A stretch of 64,000 bases of DNA from JBEKHT01 sp050012135 (GCA_050012135.1 JBEKHT010000007.1:13520-77519); one strand, 5' to 3'; positions 8,479-18,176 are shown, numbered from the stretch's first letter. Notes: generated by a model not told the origin, from the sequence alone. Numbers and translations: made by a program.

Positions 8479-10226
8479 GGCTGAGGGCAGAGCCCGCCTC
8501 CCGCTTGGGGCCGGTGGTCTGGAAGCTGATGCGCCTGCAGCTACGGATCTCCATCAGCGGTTTCCGGCATGCTCGCCCGCGCCAGAAACTTGGAACGATT
8601 GTGCTCGTCGTGGTGGTCCTGGCGCTCCTGGTCGGGGCCTTCCTTGCCAGCGCCGCGCTCCTGCGGTTCCTTCGCTCGCCCGAGCTGGCCGCCGACATCC
8701 CTGTAGCCGGCTTGATCGCGGTTGTGCCCAGCCTGGTCCTCACTTCCGCTTTCCTCGCCATCCTGCTCACCGGCTTGGGGGTTCTCCTGCAGGGGCTCTA
8801 CTTGGCGCGCGATATGGAGTTTCTCCTGAGCGCCCCCGTCCCGATCCGGGCGGTCTTCATCTCCAAAATGCTGCAGGCCATCCTGCCCAATTTTGGCCTC
8901 ACCGCGCTTTTCGGGCTACCCGTGCTCTTCGGGTTGGGTGCCTCGCAGGGATACCGTCTGCTGTTCTATCCTCTGGTCGTGTTGGTGCTAGTGGCACTGG
9001 CACTTGCCGCAGGAGGCCTTTCGAGCCTGGTGGTCATGGGAGTTGTGCATGTTGTGCCCGCGCGGCGCGTGGCCGAGGTGTTGGCCTTTGTGGGGGCAGT
9101 CCTCTCGCTCCTTTGCTCGCAGTCGGGCCCTTTGGCAAGCCGTCTGATGTTCGCCAGTGGGCAAGCCTCCCAGGCCTTGGCCTTGGCCGCACGGTTCAAC
9201 TCGCCCTGGTCGCCGCTCGCCTGGGCTGGACGCGGCCTGATCGACCTGGGCCAGGGGGAGTGGCTTCCCGCAGCGGGGTATCTGCTTCTATCCCTCGGGC
9301 TCTGTTCGGTCGTTTTCCTCCTCGCGCTTTCGTCCGTCGAGCGCCTGTACTACAGCGGGTGGGCAGGGATCCAGGCGGGGACCCGTGCCAAGCGTCCGGC
9401 TCTCGTGGCCCATCGCGCGAGCCTGTCCACGCCCGCCTCCCCAAAGCGGGAGCTCGCTCTTCTCCCCTCCCCGATTCGTGCCATCCTGGTAAAGGACTTT
9501 CTTGTCCTGAGGCGGGATCTGCGCAACATGGGACAGCTGGTGACCCCCCTGATTATCGGGATTGTCTATGCGGTGATGCTTGTGAGTAACGGAGGCAAGA
9601 TTGCTCCCGAGGTCATCCCGGCCCCGGCCTGGGCGGTGCAGGCGACTCAAAACGTCTGGCTCTACGGCAATGTGGGCATCTCGCTGTTCGTGGGGTGGGT
9701 TCTCGTATCGCGCTTGGCCTTGATGGGAATCTCCCAGGAGGGACGGAGTTATTGGCTGCTCAAGTCCTCCCCACTGACCCCCTCCCGCCTGCTGGTGGCC
9801 AAGTTCCTGGTCGCCTACCTGCCAACGCTTGCCCTGGGCGAGGGGTTTCTGCTGGTGGTGTCGCTGGTCCAGCGCGCAGGGGCCGGAACGGTTCTGTTCG
9901 GAGCGCTCGTGGTGGGACTTTGCTTGGCCGGGGACTCCGGCTTGGCCTTGGCCTTGGGAGTGGCTGGCGCCAATCTGAACTGGGAGGATTCACGTCACAT
10001 GATGTCCGGCACCCAGGGCTGCCTGAGCACCTTTTCCAGTTTCGCCTACATGCTCGTTGCCCTGGGGCTTTTCTTTGCCCCGCCTGTGCTTCTGCCGCTT
10101 CTAGGGGTCTCACAGACGGCAGGACAGGTCCTCGGTCTCCTGCTAGGCGGAGCGGTTGCGATCACCTGTGCCGTCGTCCCGCTGGTGCTGGTCCTGCCGA
10201 GAGTCCCGCTGATCGGTGAGGCCTGA
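8475..10226 (+). CDS. ABC-2 type exporter membrane protein
   Basis: The 583-residue product is a polytopic membrane protein with about 12 hydrophobic segments in two halves, separated by a soluble stretch near residues 295-330. The first half contains ARDMEFLLSAPVP and the second half RSYWLLKSSPLTPSRLLVAKF. This 'LL-S-P' repeat is typical of large bacterial ABC-2 exporter subunits. The ATG at 8475 overlaps the stop of the ATPase by four bases. The open frame extends upstream to 8319, but that part overlaps the ATPase and is not membrane-like. It probably exports a lipid, drug or peptide; the substrate cannot be inferred. Confidence 0.85.
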   Translation: MRLRAEPASRLGPVVWKLMRLQLRISISGFRHARPRQKLGTIVLVVVVLALLVGAFLASAALLRFLRSPELAADIPVAGLIAVVPSLVLTSAFLAILLTGLGVLLQGLYLARDMEFLLSAPVPIRAVFISKMLQAILPNFGLTALFGLPVLFGLGASQGYRLLFYPLVVLVLVALALAAGGLSSLVVMGVVHVVPARRVAEVLAFVGAVLSLLCSQSGPLASRLMFASGQASQALALAARFNSPWSPLAWAGRGLIDLGQGEWLPAAGYLLLSLGLCSVVFLLALSSVERLYYSGWAGIQAGTRAKRPALVAHRASLSTPASPKRELALLPSPIRAILVKDFLVLRRDLRNMGQLVTPLIIGIVYAVMLVSNGGKIAPEVIPAPAWAVQATQNVWLYGNVGISLFVGWVLVSRLALMGISQEGRSYWLLKSSPLTPSRLLVAKFLVAYLPTLALGEGFLLVVSLVQRAGAGTVLFGALVVGLCLAGDSGLALALGVAGANLNWEDSRHMMSGTQGCLSTFSSFAYMLVALGLFFAPPVLLPLLGVSQTAGQVLGLLLGGAVAITCAVVPLVLVLPRVPLIGEA

Positions 10227-10606
10227 ACTACGGATCCGGCGTGGCTCGCGGCAGGGCGGACAGATGTCCAGTCGGTTGAATCCTGATCCTCGGGCTGGGC
10301 ATCCATCGCAGCCGGTCCGTGGAACCGCAGGACTTGGCCAATGCGCGCAGCCCGTTTCTTTCCTCTTCAAGGAGCAAACAAGCCGAACTGGGCGGCAACC
10401 CCACAGCTCCGATCGCCCAGGTTTCCCTCGGGAGACCGAGAGACCCGGGATCCTTGCCGTGCGGCCCTGGCCCTCCCCTTCCAAGAAGGGCTTAGTCCTT
10501 TGGGCCGGTTCCGGGAGCCCATTTGCTTTTGCGGCAAGTTTCAGGGCGTCTTGATAGAATCTGCCTCTCTTGCTCTCCGCTGTGAAGCGGCTAATAGGCT
10601 GGAAAA
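10227..10606. other. intergenic, no gene seen
   Basis: About 380 bases between the exporter and the next ABC gene. TAGAAT near 10554-10559 resembles a -10 box, but no matching -35 was found. No coding signal is seen. Confidence 0.4.
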
Positions 10607-12397
10607 ATGGGAATCATGAAGCGAATGCCCAGCGCTCTGGACGCCAAGGCGCGGACGGACTGGAAGCGGATGATTCGTCTGGTCGCTCCCTATTGGCGTT
10701 CGCTGGCCATGGCGGCACTCCTGCTCCTGCTCTCCAACGCGGTTGTGCTGGCGCTGCCGTGGGCGGTGCGCTGGTTGGTTGACACGGTGTTTGTCTCACA
10801 CAACCTCGCAGAGCTGAACCGCATTGCTTTGGGGCTGCTGGCGCTGTTCCTGTTGCAAAGCGCCACCGGGGTGGGGAACACGTATCTGATCGCGCGCGTT
10901 GGGCAACGCCTCATTGCCGATCTGCGGCTGCAGATCCACACGCGAGTTCAGAACCTGCCTTTGCGTTTCTTTGCCGAGCGTCGCACGGGGGAAATCGTCT
11001 CGCGCGTAAGCAACGATGTGACCGTCGTGCAAAATGCGCTGACCGACATGCCGATCAGCTTCCTGAGTCAGCTGACGACCCTGGTCGGGGGTCTCATTCT
11101 GATGTTGGTGATGAACACCCAGCTGGCCCTGCTGATCCTACTCATCATCCCGCCGATCCTCGCGATTGGGATCCTGTTTGGGCGGCGGTTGGAACGGCTC
11201 TCGACGGCGGTCCAAGATCGCCTGGCAGATTCAACGGTGGTGCTGGAGGAAATGCTCTCCGGGATCCGGGTGGTGAAATCATTTGCGCGCGAGGACTACG
11301 AACGCCAGCGGTTTCGCGGGCAGGTGGAATCGGCCTTCTTGACCGCCATGCGGCGTGCCCGCCTGCGAGCCGTCTTCATCCCCCTGATCAGCTTCGTCGG
11401 CTTTGGCGCGCTTACCTTCCTGCTGTGGTATGGCGGACTCGAGGTGGTGCGTGGCCAGATCACCCCGGGAGAGCTCGTCGCCTTTCTCTTCTACATGATG
11501 ATGGTGGCCGGATCGATGGGCGCGTTTGCGGGCCTGTATGCCCAACTGCGAGAAGCGCTCGGGGCTGGGCGGCGCGTGTTTGAGCTTCTGGATGCCACCC
11601 CGGAACCGCTGGATGTGGTCGGCGCCGTCCAACCGGGCCGACTGCTTGGGCGGGTGCGATTTCTTGGCGTGAGCTTTGCCTACGATGGCTCTCAACCTGT
11701 GTTGCGGGACATCTCCCTGGAGGTAAGGCCCGGCGAAATGATTGCGATCGTCGGCCCGAGCGGGGTGGGCAAGACGACCCTCGTGAATCTCATCCCGCGC
11801 TTCTACGATCCGACCGCAGGTCGAATCGAGATGGACGGCCACGACGTGAGGGACTTCGACTTGCGCGGCCTGCGAGCGCAAATTGGCCTGGTGCCCCAGG
11901 ACACGTTCCTCTTCGGTGGAACGGTCCGCGAGAATATCGCCTATGGCCGCCCGGGCGCAAGTCAAGAGGAGATCCACACGGCGGCGGAGTCGGCCAATGC
12001 GGAGGAGTTCGTCCACCGCCTGACCCAGGGGTACGACACCGTTGTGGGTGAAAAAGGGGTCAAGCTGTCGATGGGCCAAAGGCAACGCATCACGATCGCA
12101 AGAGTGCTTCTCAAGGATCCGCGCATTTTGATCCTGGACGAGGCCACCTCGTCTCTAGACTCCGAGTCGGAGCGGCTGGTGCAGGAGGCACTCGAACGGC
12201 TGATGCAAGGGCGCACGACCTTTGTGATTGCTCACCGGCTCTCCACCATCCAGCGCGCCGAGCGGATCGTCGTGCTCAAGGAGGGCCGGATCGTGGAAGA
12301 GGGGCCGCACGGGGTGCTTCTGGCGCGGGGCGGCCTCTATCAGCATCTGTGGGCGCTTCAATTTGCGGAAGGCGAACCTCTGACCGCCGAGGCGTGA
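10607..12397 (+). CDS. ABC half-exporter (membrane and ATPase fused)
   Basis: At 596 residues this has the standard type IV half-exporter layout: six transmembrane helices in the first 320 residues, then a nucleotide-binding domain. Visible motifs are the coupling-helix region LRLQIHTRVQNLPLRFF, GEIVSRVSNDV, Walker A GPSGVGKTT, Q-loop VPQDTFLFGG, signature LSMGQRQRI, Walker B ILILDEATSSLD and the H-loop IAHRLST. It is of the MsbA/BmrA/LmrA type and would work as a homodimer exporting lipids or hydrophobic compounds. It stands alone, 380 bases from the upstream exporter. ATG at 10607 is used; ATG at 10616 is an alternative. Confidence 0.92.
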   Translation: MGIMKRMPSALDAKARTDWKRMIRLVAPYWRSLAMAALLLLLSNAVVLALPWAVRWLVDTVFVSHNLAELNRIALGLLALFLLQSATGVGNTYLIARVGQRLIADLRLQIHTRVQNLPLRFFAERRTGEIVSRVSNDVTVVQNALTDMPISFLSQLTTLVGGLILMLVMNTQLALLILLIIPPILAIGILFGRRLERLSTAVQDRLADSTVVLEEMLSGIRVVKSFAREDYERQRFRGQVESAFLTAMRRARLRAVFIPLISFVGFGALTFLLWYGGLEVVRGQITPGELVAFLFYMMMVAGSMGAFAGLYAQLREALGAGRRVFELLDATPEPLDVVGAVQPGRLLGRVRFLGVSFAYDGSQPVLRDISLEVRPGEMIAIVGPSGVGKTTLVNLIPRFYDPTAGRIEMDGHDVRDFDLRGLRAQIGLVPQDTFLFGGTVRENIAYGRPGASQEEIHTAAESANAEEFVHRLTQGYDTVVGEKGVKLSMGQRQRITIARVLLKDPRILILDEATSSLDSESERLVQEALERLMQGRTTFVIAHRLSTIQRAERIVVLKEGRIVEEGPHGVLLARGGLYQHLWALQFAEGEPLTAEA

Positions 12398-12400
12398 CCC

Positions 12401-12422
12401 GGCCGTCCCGACGGGGTCGGCC
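12401..12422 (+). terminator. GC-rich hairpin after ABC exporter
   Basis: GGCCG and CGGCC flank a CCC-GAC-GGG inner stem immediately after the stop of the ABC half-exporter. No clear T-run follows, so this is a possible but not certain transcription terminator. Confidence 0.4.
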
Positions 12423-13150
12423 GACCTCATCCTGGCTTAGGTTGGCATGAGGCAGTCGCCGGCCCCGTTCGGCCAGCCTGGAAACCATCGCGGTCCCAAT
12501 CCAGTTTCTGGACCCCCCAAAGTCCCCCCGCCAAGGAGCACGGCTCGCAGAAGAAGTCGGGAACCAGGCTGGGTGCAGAGCACAGCAGCCACCCATGTCC
12601 TTGCAAGACCACCTGTTCCGATGCGCCGGCGCAGTTCCGCATCCCGAGGCTGAGCCCGCGGGGACCCCGAAACGCAGACGAACGAGTGCGAGAGGCCGGA
12701 GGCGAGAACGGAGATTGATGGTTCTGCAAATCGAAGGGTGGGTCGGGTGAAATCGATGCATGGGTCGGCGGACCGGTGGGGGCTGCTGCTTTCCTGCGGG
12801 GTTACCCTTTCGGCTTGAACGAGCCGGCATTCCCTCTTTGGGATCGATCATCACTTGCTTTGTGGAGACTCGCCTCGGAGCGCGGAGGACAACACTCAGC
12901 GGGTTGAGGCCGCGGGTTGCGGGGCCCGGGCCCTGCGGCGATGAAGGCGGAAGGGGATCCCAGATTCAATCCGGTCAAGCGCCCAGACTCTCCAGCGGAT
13001 CACGGACGACCTCGGTGCCCGGGGAGGCGGAGTGGGAATCCCCACGGCCGAGGGTGTCCCTGGGTCCCACCCGTCCCCGCTTCACCGCCTGCCAAAAATC
13101 CTGGCTGCCTCTTGGCAGCGCCGGTCCAGGCACTGTCTCCGATTTTGTTC
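12423..13150. other. long intergenic region
   Basis: More than 700 bases between convergent genes. Open frames are short, arginine-rich and unlike any family I recognise. Nothing can be supported here. Confidence 0.5.
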
Positions 13151-14767
13151 CTAGGGTGTATAGACCCGATAGTTGCCGAACGTCCGGACCGTGTAGCCGA
13201 CTCCTCCCCCGGGGGGCTGTTCGGAGGCCAGGACATATATCGTGGTGGGGCCGGCGACACAGTTATCCAACCCGAAAGCATAGCGACCGAGTGTCTTGAC
13301 CACCCTGAACATCGCTTGGGGATCAACGTACTGGATCGTGCCCAGGTACCCGGCGGGATTCATGGGATCTGCAAACAGGGCGAAGATGTAGGGCTCATGC
13401 ACTTGATTGGTTTCACATATCGGGTTGTCGCCTTCTTGAATTGCAAACGTCACTGCTGGAAGCAGTCCAGTGAAAAAGCCTTGATCCGCTTTCTGGCGGT
13501 ATGCCGCACCATGATAGTCACGCGTGAAAAGGATGAAACCCACCCCCAGGGCGCACATGCCAACGACGAAGAGGGGCTTCAAATGCTCATACAGCCATGA
13601 AGCAAAAGCCGCCGTGCACAGGAGGAGGGGGATGAAGATCAGATTGAGGCGGTTGATATCAACCGGTTCCATGATTCCCGTAGCCAAGGAAGCCGCCAGC
13701 CAGAAGAGCACGGAGAATCTTTCTGGAACCTGCTTGGAACGTCGAAGGGGAATCAGCAAAAGTCCACCCAGGACGGCCAGTGGAAATGCATCCGGATAGA
13801 AATAGCCATAGGGTTCGACCGAGTTCCAAATCAAACCATCCGATCGATGGACCAGCAGCTTCGCTGTCGTGATGAAATTGCGTGTCATGAGCCGGACAGG
13901 ACTAGGGTTGAAAACGGCGGCCATATGTTCGAATTGGGCTCGCGCAGGCAAGCGAGGAATGGTCATCGCCCCCAGCCGCAGGGTGTTGAGATGGAACGTG
14001 TTGATCAAGACATAGAGCCCAATCGGCGTCGCCAGGACCAAAAACGCCAGCCCGCCCGCAAGCACTTGGCGAAGGGTAGCTCGCTTGAAAACCACGAAAA
14101 TGGGGACCGCGAGCACCAGGAAGAGGGGCACAGCCAGGTAGGCCGTGCCGTAGGCATACAGGCTCAACGCCATGAACACGCTGCCGACGACAAACCAGCC
14201 GTTTCCCGGAGAGGAATACAAGAGGCAAGTGAATCCGATCAGGAAGACAAAGGGCAACAGGTTGGCCTCCAGCCCCCAGCGGGAGAGAAGGATGTGCCAG
14301 GGGCTAACCGCCAAGAAGAACATGGCCAGCAGCGCGAATCTCACATTGGCGATCTTCTTGGCAGCCAGGAAGACCAAAGGCAGGGACAATATCCCCGATA
14401 TCAGCATGGGCAGCCGGACGGTGAGGGGAGTGAGGCTATGGTAGACAAACGGAATTAGAACGTAGGCGTACAGGGCGTTCTGACCGCTTCCCCACGACAC
14501 CAAGAGAACCGGATCGGAATTCCCATTCCGGTCGATCCCATAATGGCCCAGGTCATAGGCATCAACCCCAATCGAAGCCTCATCCTGATTCAGGCCTGGA
14601 GGGAGGGAGGCAAACTGCCAGGTTCGGGCAAACACCCCCACCATGAGAATCAAGGTGAACGCGATAACCGCCGGGGTTAACCTCTCGGTGACCGAATGGG
14701 CTTTCCAACCAGGCATGGCTCTAGTCAATCTCGGCTGCGACACAACTCGGACTCTTTCAACCCTCAC
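13151..14767 (-). CDS. GT39/ArnT-like membrane glycosyltransferase
   Basis: The 538-residue product has about 11 hydrophobic segments and the first-loop motif of polyprenyl-phosphate-dependent glycosyltransferases: PPGLNQDEASIGVDAY, with the acidic DE pair after helix 1. Residues AKKIANVRFALLAMFFLAVSPWHILLSRWGLEAN match the conserved second-loop region of the PMT/ArnT (GT39/GT83) superfamily, and a soluble C-terminal region follows. It probably moves a sugar from a lipid carrier to an envelope acceptor. Its composition is clearly less GC-rich than neighbouring genes, and it stands alone between long gaps, which suggests acquisition. GTG 14767 has GAGG upstream; ATG 14716 is an alternative start. 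Confidence 0.75.
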   Translation of the reverse strand: MRVERVRVVSQPRLTRAMPGWKAHSVTERLTPAVIAFTLILMVGVFARTWQFASLPPGLNQDEASIGVDAYDLGHYGIDRNGNSDPVLLVSWGSGQNALYAYVLIPFVYHSLTPLTVRLPMLISGILSLPLVFLAAKKIANVRFALLAMFFLAVSPWHILLSRWGLEANLLPFVFLIGFTCLLYSSPGNGWFVVGSVFMALSLYAYGTAYLAVPLFLVLAVPIFVVFKRATLRQVLAGGLAFLVLATPIGLYVLINTFHLNTLRLGAMTIPRLPARAQFEHMAAVFNPSPVRLMTRNFITTAKLLVHRSDGLIWNSVEPYGYFYPDAFPLAVLGGLLLIPLRRSKQVPERFSVLFWLAASLATGIMEPVDINRLNLIFIPLLLCTAAFASWLYEHLKPLFVVGMCALGVGFILFTRDYHGAAYRQKADQGFFTGLLPAVTFAIQEGDNPICETNQVHEPYIFALFADPMNPAGYLGTIQYVDPQAMFRVVKTLGRYAFGLDNCVAGPTTIYVLASEQPPGGGVGYTVRTFGNYRVYTP

Positions 14768-15033
14768 TTTGCCTCAGCCGCTTTGTGCGGCAATCGAGGG
14801 GAGAGCATTGGGGCAGGATGTCCCCGTCATCCGGAAGGGCAACCCACGGACCGGAGATGCTATTGTACTGCCCGAAGTGGGATGAGGTTGGCCTGCATAA
14901 GGAGCCCGAGAAAGGAACTTGGGTTGTTTGCGTTCCGCATCATGGAGGCCCCGGCGGTTGCGCAGATCACTGCGCGCTCAGGCCCTGGGGTCAGCCACTT
15001 CTCAGGGGGCGATGCGGCGATCCCCATGCTTGC
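14768..15033. other. divergent intergenic region
   Basis: Between the glycosyltransferase and the rpmF promoter. No gene is seen; it presumably holds the leftward promoter of the glycosyltransferase, which I could not place. Confidence 0.4.
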
Positions 15034-15063
15034 TTGACACCTTTCCAAGCGCCAGATTATAAT
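15034..15063 (+). promoter_or_regulatory. consensus sigma-70 type promoter for rpmF
   Basis: TTGACA at 15034-15039 and TATAAT at 15058-15063 are both perfect matches to the housekeeping consensus, with an 18-base spacer. It points to rpmF, leaving a leader of about 115 bases. This is the clearest promoter in the window. Confidence 0.85.
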
Positions 15064-15188
15064 CACGCCGCACGACTGGACGGAAACGGATCACATCAGA
15101 GTGCGATCACCTGGCGCGCGAGGGCCGGAGGAGGTAACCGGCCCGTCGTTTTGACACGGCCGGCGAGGTCGCGAGGAGCAAGCAGGTC

Positions 15189-15389
15189 ATGCCCCCCCAT
15201 CCAAAACGGAAGCTCAGTCGCGGTCGCCGCGATCGCAGGCGGGCCCACGATGCGCTCGCGGCGATGGCATTGGTCGCCTGCGGGAATTGCGCCGCCCTCA
15301 TTCCGGCTCACACGGTTTGTCCGAAGTGCGGCTACTACGACGGACGGCAGGTCTTTGAACCCAAGAAGAAAAAGGCCAAGAAGGAATAG
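15189..15389 (+). CDS. rpmF: 50S ribosomal protein L32
   Basis: This is a 66-residue L32. The N-terminal PHPKRKLSRGRRDRRRAHDA is the conserved family start. The zinc-ribbon cysteines are present as CGNC and CPKC (CGNCAALIPAHTVCPKCGYY), so this is the zinc-binding form. A lysine-rich tail (EPKKKKAKKE) ends the protein. L32 commonly sits before fatty-acid synthesis genes, as here with fabD 95 bases downstream. The DUF177 (YceD) gene that usually precedes rpmF is absent. A perfect promoter lies upstream and a strong intrinsic terminator directly downstream. Confidence 0.95.
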   Translation: MPPHPKRKLSRGRRDRRRAHDALAAMALVACGNCAALIPAHTVCPKCGYYDGRQVFEPKKKKAKKE

Positions 15390-15397
15390 GTCGGCCG

Positions 15398-15419
15398 GGC
15401 CGTGGTCGCACGGCCTTTT
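15398..15419 (+). terminator. intrinsic terminator after rpmF
   Basis: GGCCGTG, loop GTCG, CACGGCC make a perfect 7-bp stem with a four-base loop, followed at once by TTTTC. It should separate rpmF from most transcription into fabD or act as an attenuator of it. Confidence 0.88.
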
Positions 15420-15484
15420 CGTTCTCTTCGCCCATTTTCTGATGATGGTCCCGTTCGGCCTGGACCTGAGGCGCTGAGGCCGCC

Positions 15485-16435
15485 GTGGATCCTCTGGCGA
15501 ACTCCGTCGCCTTCCTCTTTCCGGGGCAGGGTTCCCAGTTCGTAGGGATGGGGAAGGATCTGGCTCTAAGCTCGGACAGCGCCCGGGCGGCTTTTGAGAC
15601 CGCAGACTCGACCCTCGGCTATCCCCTCTCCAAGCTTTGCTGGGAAGGGCCGGAGGCGGATCTCAACCAGACCCTGCACACTCAGCCCGCGATTCTCGTT
15701 CACTCCGTTGCGACTTGGCGCGCGCTCCAGGAGCGGGTGGGGAACCTTCGTCCCCGCTGCTTGGCGGGCCACTCCCTAGGTGAATTCTCCGCGCTGGTGG
15801 CGGCCGGCGCACTCGAGTTCGGAGACGCACTGCATCTTGTGCGGGAGCGCGCCCGGTTAATGACGGAGGCCGGAGAACGGTCTCCGGGTGGGATGGCCGC
15901 TCTCCTCAACCTGGGGATTGAAGAGGCGGAGAAGGTCTGCGAACAGGCGGCGGCTGAAACCGGGGAGGTCGTGCAGGTCGCCAACGACAACTGCCCCGGC
16001 CAAGTGGTGATCTCCGGGACTCTCCAGGCTTTGGAGCGGGCCATGATCCTCGCCAAGGAACGCGGCGCAAGGCGCGCCCTGCGACTTGCAGTCAGCGTCG
16101 CCGCGCATTCCCCCCTGATGCGCCCCGCCGCGGGGGTTTTCGCGAGGACGGTCCAGTCCACCCCGATTTCCCCGGCCGGGGTATCCGTGATCGCCAATGT
16201 CACGGCCGAGCCGATTTGGCAGGTGAGCGCGATCCGGGAGGAGCTTGAGGCGCAGCTCACCTCGCCGGTGCAGTGGACGCGATCCGTTCGCAAGATGGTC
16301 GCGGAAGGCTGCGTGCGGTTTATCGAGCTGGGTCCGAAAGATGTGCTTACGGGCTTGGGAAGGCGCATCGCCCCCGAGGTGCCGGGCTTGAGCATCGGAA
16401 CCGCAGCGGACTTGGCCGCCTTTGACGGGGTATAA
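15485..16435 (+). CDS. fabD: malonyl-CoA:ACP transacylase
   Basis: The 316-residue product loads malonyl groups from CoA onto acyl carrier protein for fatty-acid synthesis. The N-terminal FLFPGQGSQFVGMG motif, the nucleophile elbow GHSLGEFSALVAAG (catalytic Ser in GHSxG), a Q-V-V-I-S-G segment (NCPGQVVISG) and the conserved S-V-A-A-H-S-P-L-M histidine region are all present. It is the first gene of fabD-fabG-asp23-nusB. The start is a GTG at 15485 with GAGGC upstream; no nearer alternative fits the family's start. No ACP or FabH gene is in the window. Confidence 0.94.
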   Translation: MDPLANSVAFLFPGQGSQFVGMGKDLALSSDSARAAFETADSTLGYPLSKLCWEGPEADLNQTLHTQPAILVHSVATWRALQERVGNLRPRCLAGHSLGEFSALVAAGALEFGDALHLVRERARLMTEAGERSPGGMAALLNLGIEEAEKVCEQAAAETGEVVQVANDNCPGQVVISGTLQALERAMILAKERGARRALRLAVSVAAHSPLMRPAAGVFARTVQSTPISPAGVSVIANVTAEPIWQVSAIREELEAQLTSPVQWTRSVRKMVAEGCVRFIELGPKDVLTGLGRRIAPEVPGLSIGTAADLAAFDGV

Positions 16436-16499
16436 TCCCCCGCTGATCCTCGTTGGTTTGCCGTACGGCTCGTGGCCTTGCCGATTCCCCTGAGGTCAG

Positions 16500-17279
16500 G
16501 TGGACAACCATAGCACTTCGCCAAGCTCTTCCCTGATGCTGAACGGACAGGCCGCGGTGGTGACCGGGGCCTCGCGCGGAATTGGGCGTGCCATTGCCCT
16601 CGAGCTGGCTCGACGGGGGGCCCGCGTGGTGGTGAATTTCCACCAGAATGCAGAGGCAGCGAGCCAGGTGGTCGAAAGCATCCGCAGGGAAGGCGGGGAA
16701 GCGATCTCCATCCAGGCGGACGTCGGGCTGCTCCCACAGGCCGAGGCCCTCATCCAGACCGCGCTCAAGTCCTTCGGTCAATTGGATATTCTCGTCAACA
16801 ATGCCGGCATCACGCGCGACAGCCTCTTGCTCTCCATGTCCGAGGCAGATTGGGATACGGTCCTGGACACCAATCTCAAGAGCACTTTCAACTGCTCGCG
16901 TGCTGCGCTCAAGCCTATGATCCGGCGCCGCTATGGTCGCATTATCAACGTGAGTTCGGTTTCCGGCCAGATGGGCAACCCGGGACAGGCCAACTACTCG
17001 GCCTCGAAGGCCGGCCAGATTGGCTTCACGAAGTCGCTCGCCCGCGAAGTGGCCTCGCGGAACATCACGGTCAATGCGGTCGCCGCCGGATTCATCGAGA
17101 CCGACATCTGGGCCAAGGTCCCGCAGGAAGGTCAGCAGGCCCTGCTGAAGCTCATCCCCCTGGCCAGAAAAGGAGCGCCCGTAGAAGTGGCCTACGCGGT
17201 TGCGTTCCTTGCCTCGGACCAAGCCGCCTACATCACCGGACAGGTGCTGGGGGTGGACGGCGGCATGGCCATGATGTAG
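16500..17279 (+). CDS. fabG: 3-oxoacyl-ACP reductase
   Basis: This 259-residue short-chain dehydrogenase reduces 3-oxoacyl-ACP with NADPH. Motifs are TGASRGIGRAIA (cofactor), NNAGITRDSLL, the catalytic Ser in NVSSVSGQMGNPGQANYSASKAG, and Tyr/Lys in YSASK. The C-terminal YITGQVLGVDGGMAM is typical of FabG. It follows fabD by 64 bases and precedes the Asp23 gene by 9, so these are one operon. GTG 16500 is taken as the start because GAGG lies at a good distance; ATG at 16536 (MLNGQAAVVTG) is a family-compatible alternative that would remove 12 residues. Confidence 0.93.
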   Translation: MDNHSTSPSSSLMLNGQAAVVTGASRGIGRAIALELARRGARVVVNFHQNAEAASQVVESIRREGGEAISIQADVGLLPQAEALIQTALKSFGQLDILVNNAGITRDSLLLSMSEADWDTVLDTNLKSTFNCSRAALKPMIRRRYGRIINVSSVSGQMGNPGQANYSASKAGQIGFTKSLAREVASRNITVNAVAAGFIETDIWAKVPQEGQQALLKLIPLARKGAPVEVAYAVAFLASDQAAYITGQVLGVDGGMAMM

Positions 17280-17288
17280 GAGGTTGCG

Positions 17289-17654
17289 ATGGACACCTCT
17301 CCTGCGCCCGGAAGAACCTTCGTGGCTCCTGGCGTGCTGATCACGGTGGCCAAGCTGGCCGCCCTAAGTGTGCCCGGGGTGGTTCGCATGAGTCCCATTC
17401 CGGGCGGAGTCAATCGTTTGTTCCGGCGAGGCTGGGCAGAGGGCGTGCGCTTGGAGACGGAAGGGGAAACCGTCTCCGCCGATCTGTTCATCGTCGTGGC
17501 CCATGGCGGAAATGTTCAGGATGTCGCCCGAGAGGTGCAGCGTGAAGTGGCTCGGGCGATCCGTGAGATGATCGGTTTAGAGGTGGGCCGGCTGGATGTG
17601 CACCTGGAAGACATCGAGTTCACGGATGCGAAGGGTGCGACGGCGACTCGCTAA
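17289..17654 (+). CDS. Asp23/Gls24 family envelope-stress protein
   Basis: The 121-residue protein has the Asp23/Gls24 pattern: APGVLITVAKLAALSVPGVVRMSP at the start, a central VSADLFIVVAHGGNVQDVAREVQREV and a C-terminal VGRLDVHLEDIEF. Family members bind at the inner face of the membrane or accumulate under alkaline or envelope stress. Genes for this family very often sit just before nusB, as here. GGAGG directly before the ATG supports the start. Confidence 0.88.
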   Translation: MDTSPAPGRTFVAPGVLITVAKLAALSVPGVVRMSPIPGGVNRLFRRGWAEGVRLETEGETVSADLFIVVAHGGNVQDVAREVQREVARAIREMIGLEVGRLDVHLEDIEFTDAKGATATR

Positions 17655-17720
17655 GAGCGGGTCGGGCGGAGGAGAGGCCGAGGTGAAGTGGCAGGAGCCC
17701 ACCTCCGGGTTCGAGCCAGT

Positions 17721-18176
17721 ATGAAGGGCCGACGCAGGGCGCGCGCGGTTGCGCTCCAGGCACTTTACGAGGTCGACTCCTCTTCGCACATCCCCGGGAC
17801 GGTCCTGCGGCAACGGCTCGAGGCTACCCCTCTGAGCGACGAGCTTTCGCAGTTTGCCCATGAATTGATGCTGGGCGTCTTGGAACACCGCCAGGAACTA
17901 GACCGCATGATTGCCCGCTACGCGCCGGAATGGCCGGTAGAGCAGATCGCGCTGGTCGACCGGAACATTCTGCGCATCGCTCTTTGGGAGTTTGCTATCG
18001 GAGGGCAAACCCCGACGAGCGTGGCGATTAATGAGGCCGTTGAACTGGCCAAGGCCTTCGGGTCGGAAACGAGCCCGCGGTTCGTGAATGGAGTCTTGGG
18101 CAGCTTGGCCGAGGCTGCGGAGAGAGGCGAGTCACCCAGAGGGAAGGCGGAGTCGGGCGCGTTGGGAACCCGATGA
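17721..18176 (+). CDS. nusB: transcription antitermination factor NusB
   Basis: The 151-residue NusB binds boxA RNA with NusE (S10) in rRNA antitermination. Its start KGRRRARAVALQALYEVD matches the conserved N-terminus. The C-terminal block WPVEQIALVDRNILRIALWEF, TSVAINEAVELAKAFGSETSPRFVNGVLGSL is diagnostic. The frame is open from a GTG at 17688 that has a closer GAGGTGA; that would add 11 residues not usual in the family, so I chose ATG 17721, but the start is uncertain. Confidence 0.92.
   Translation: MKGRRRARAVALQALYEVDSSSHIPGTVLRQRLEATPLSDELSQFAHELMLGVLEHRQELDRMIARYAPEWPVEQIALVDRNILRIALWEFAIGGQTPTSVAINEAVELAKAFGSETSPRFVNGVLGSLAEAAERGESPRGKAESGALGTR

Noticed and set aside
13847..14458. 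Plus-strand frame of 203 codons rich in Gln, Glu and Arg
   Set aside because: It is antisense to the membrane glycosyltransferase; the charged composition mirrors hydrophobic codons on the other strand.
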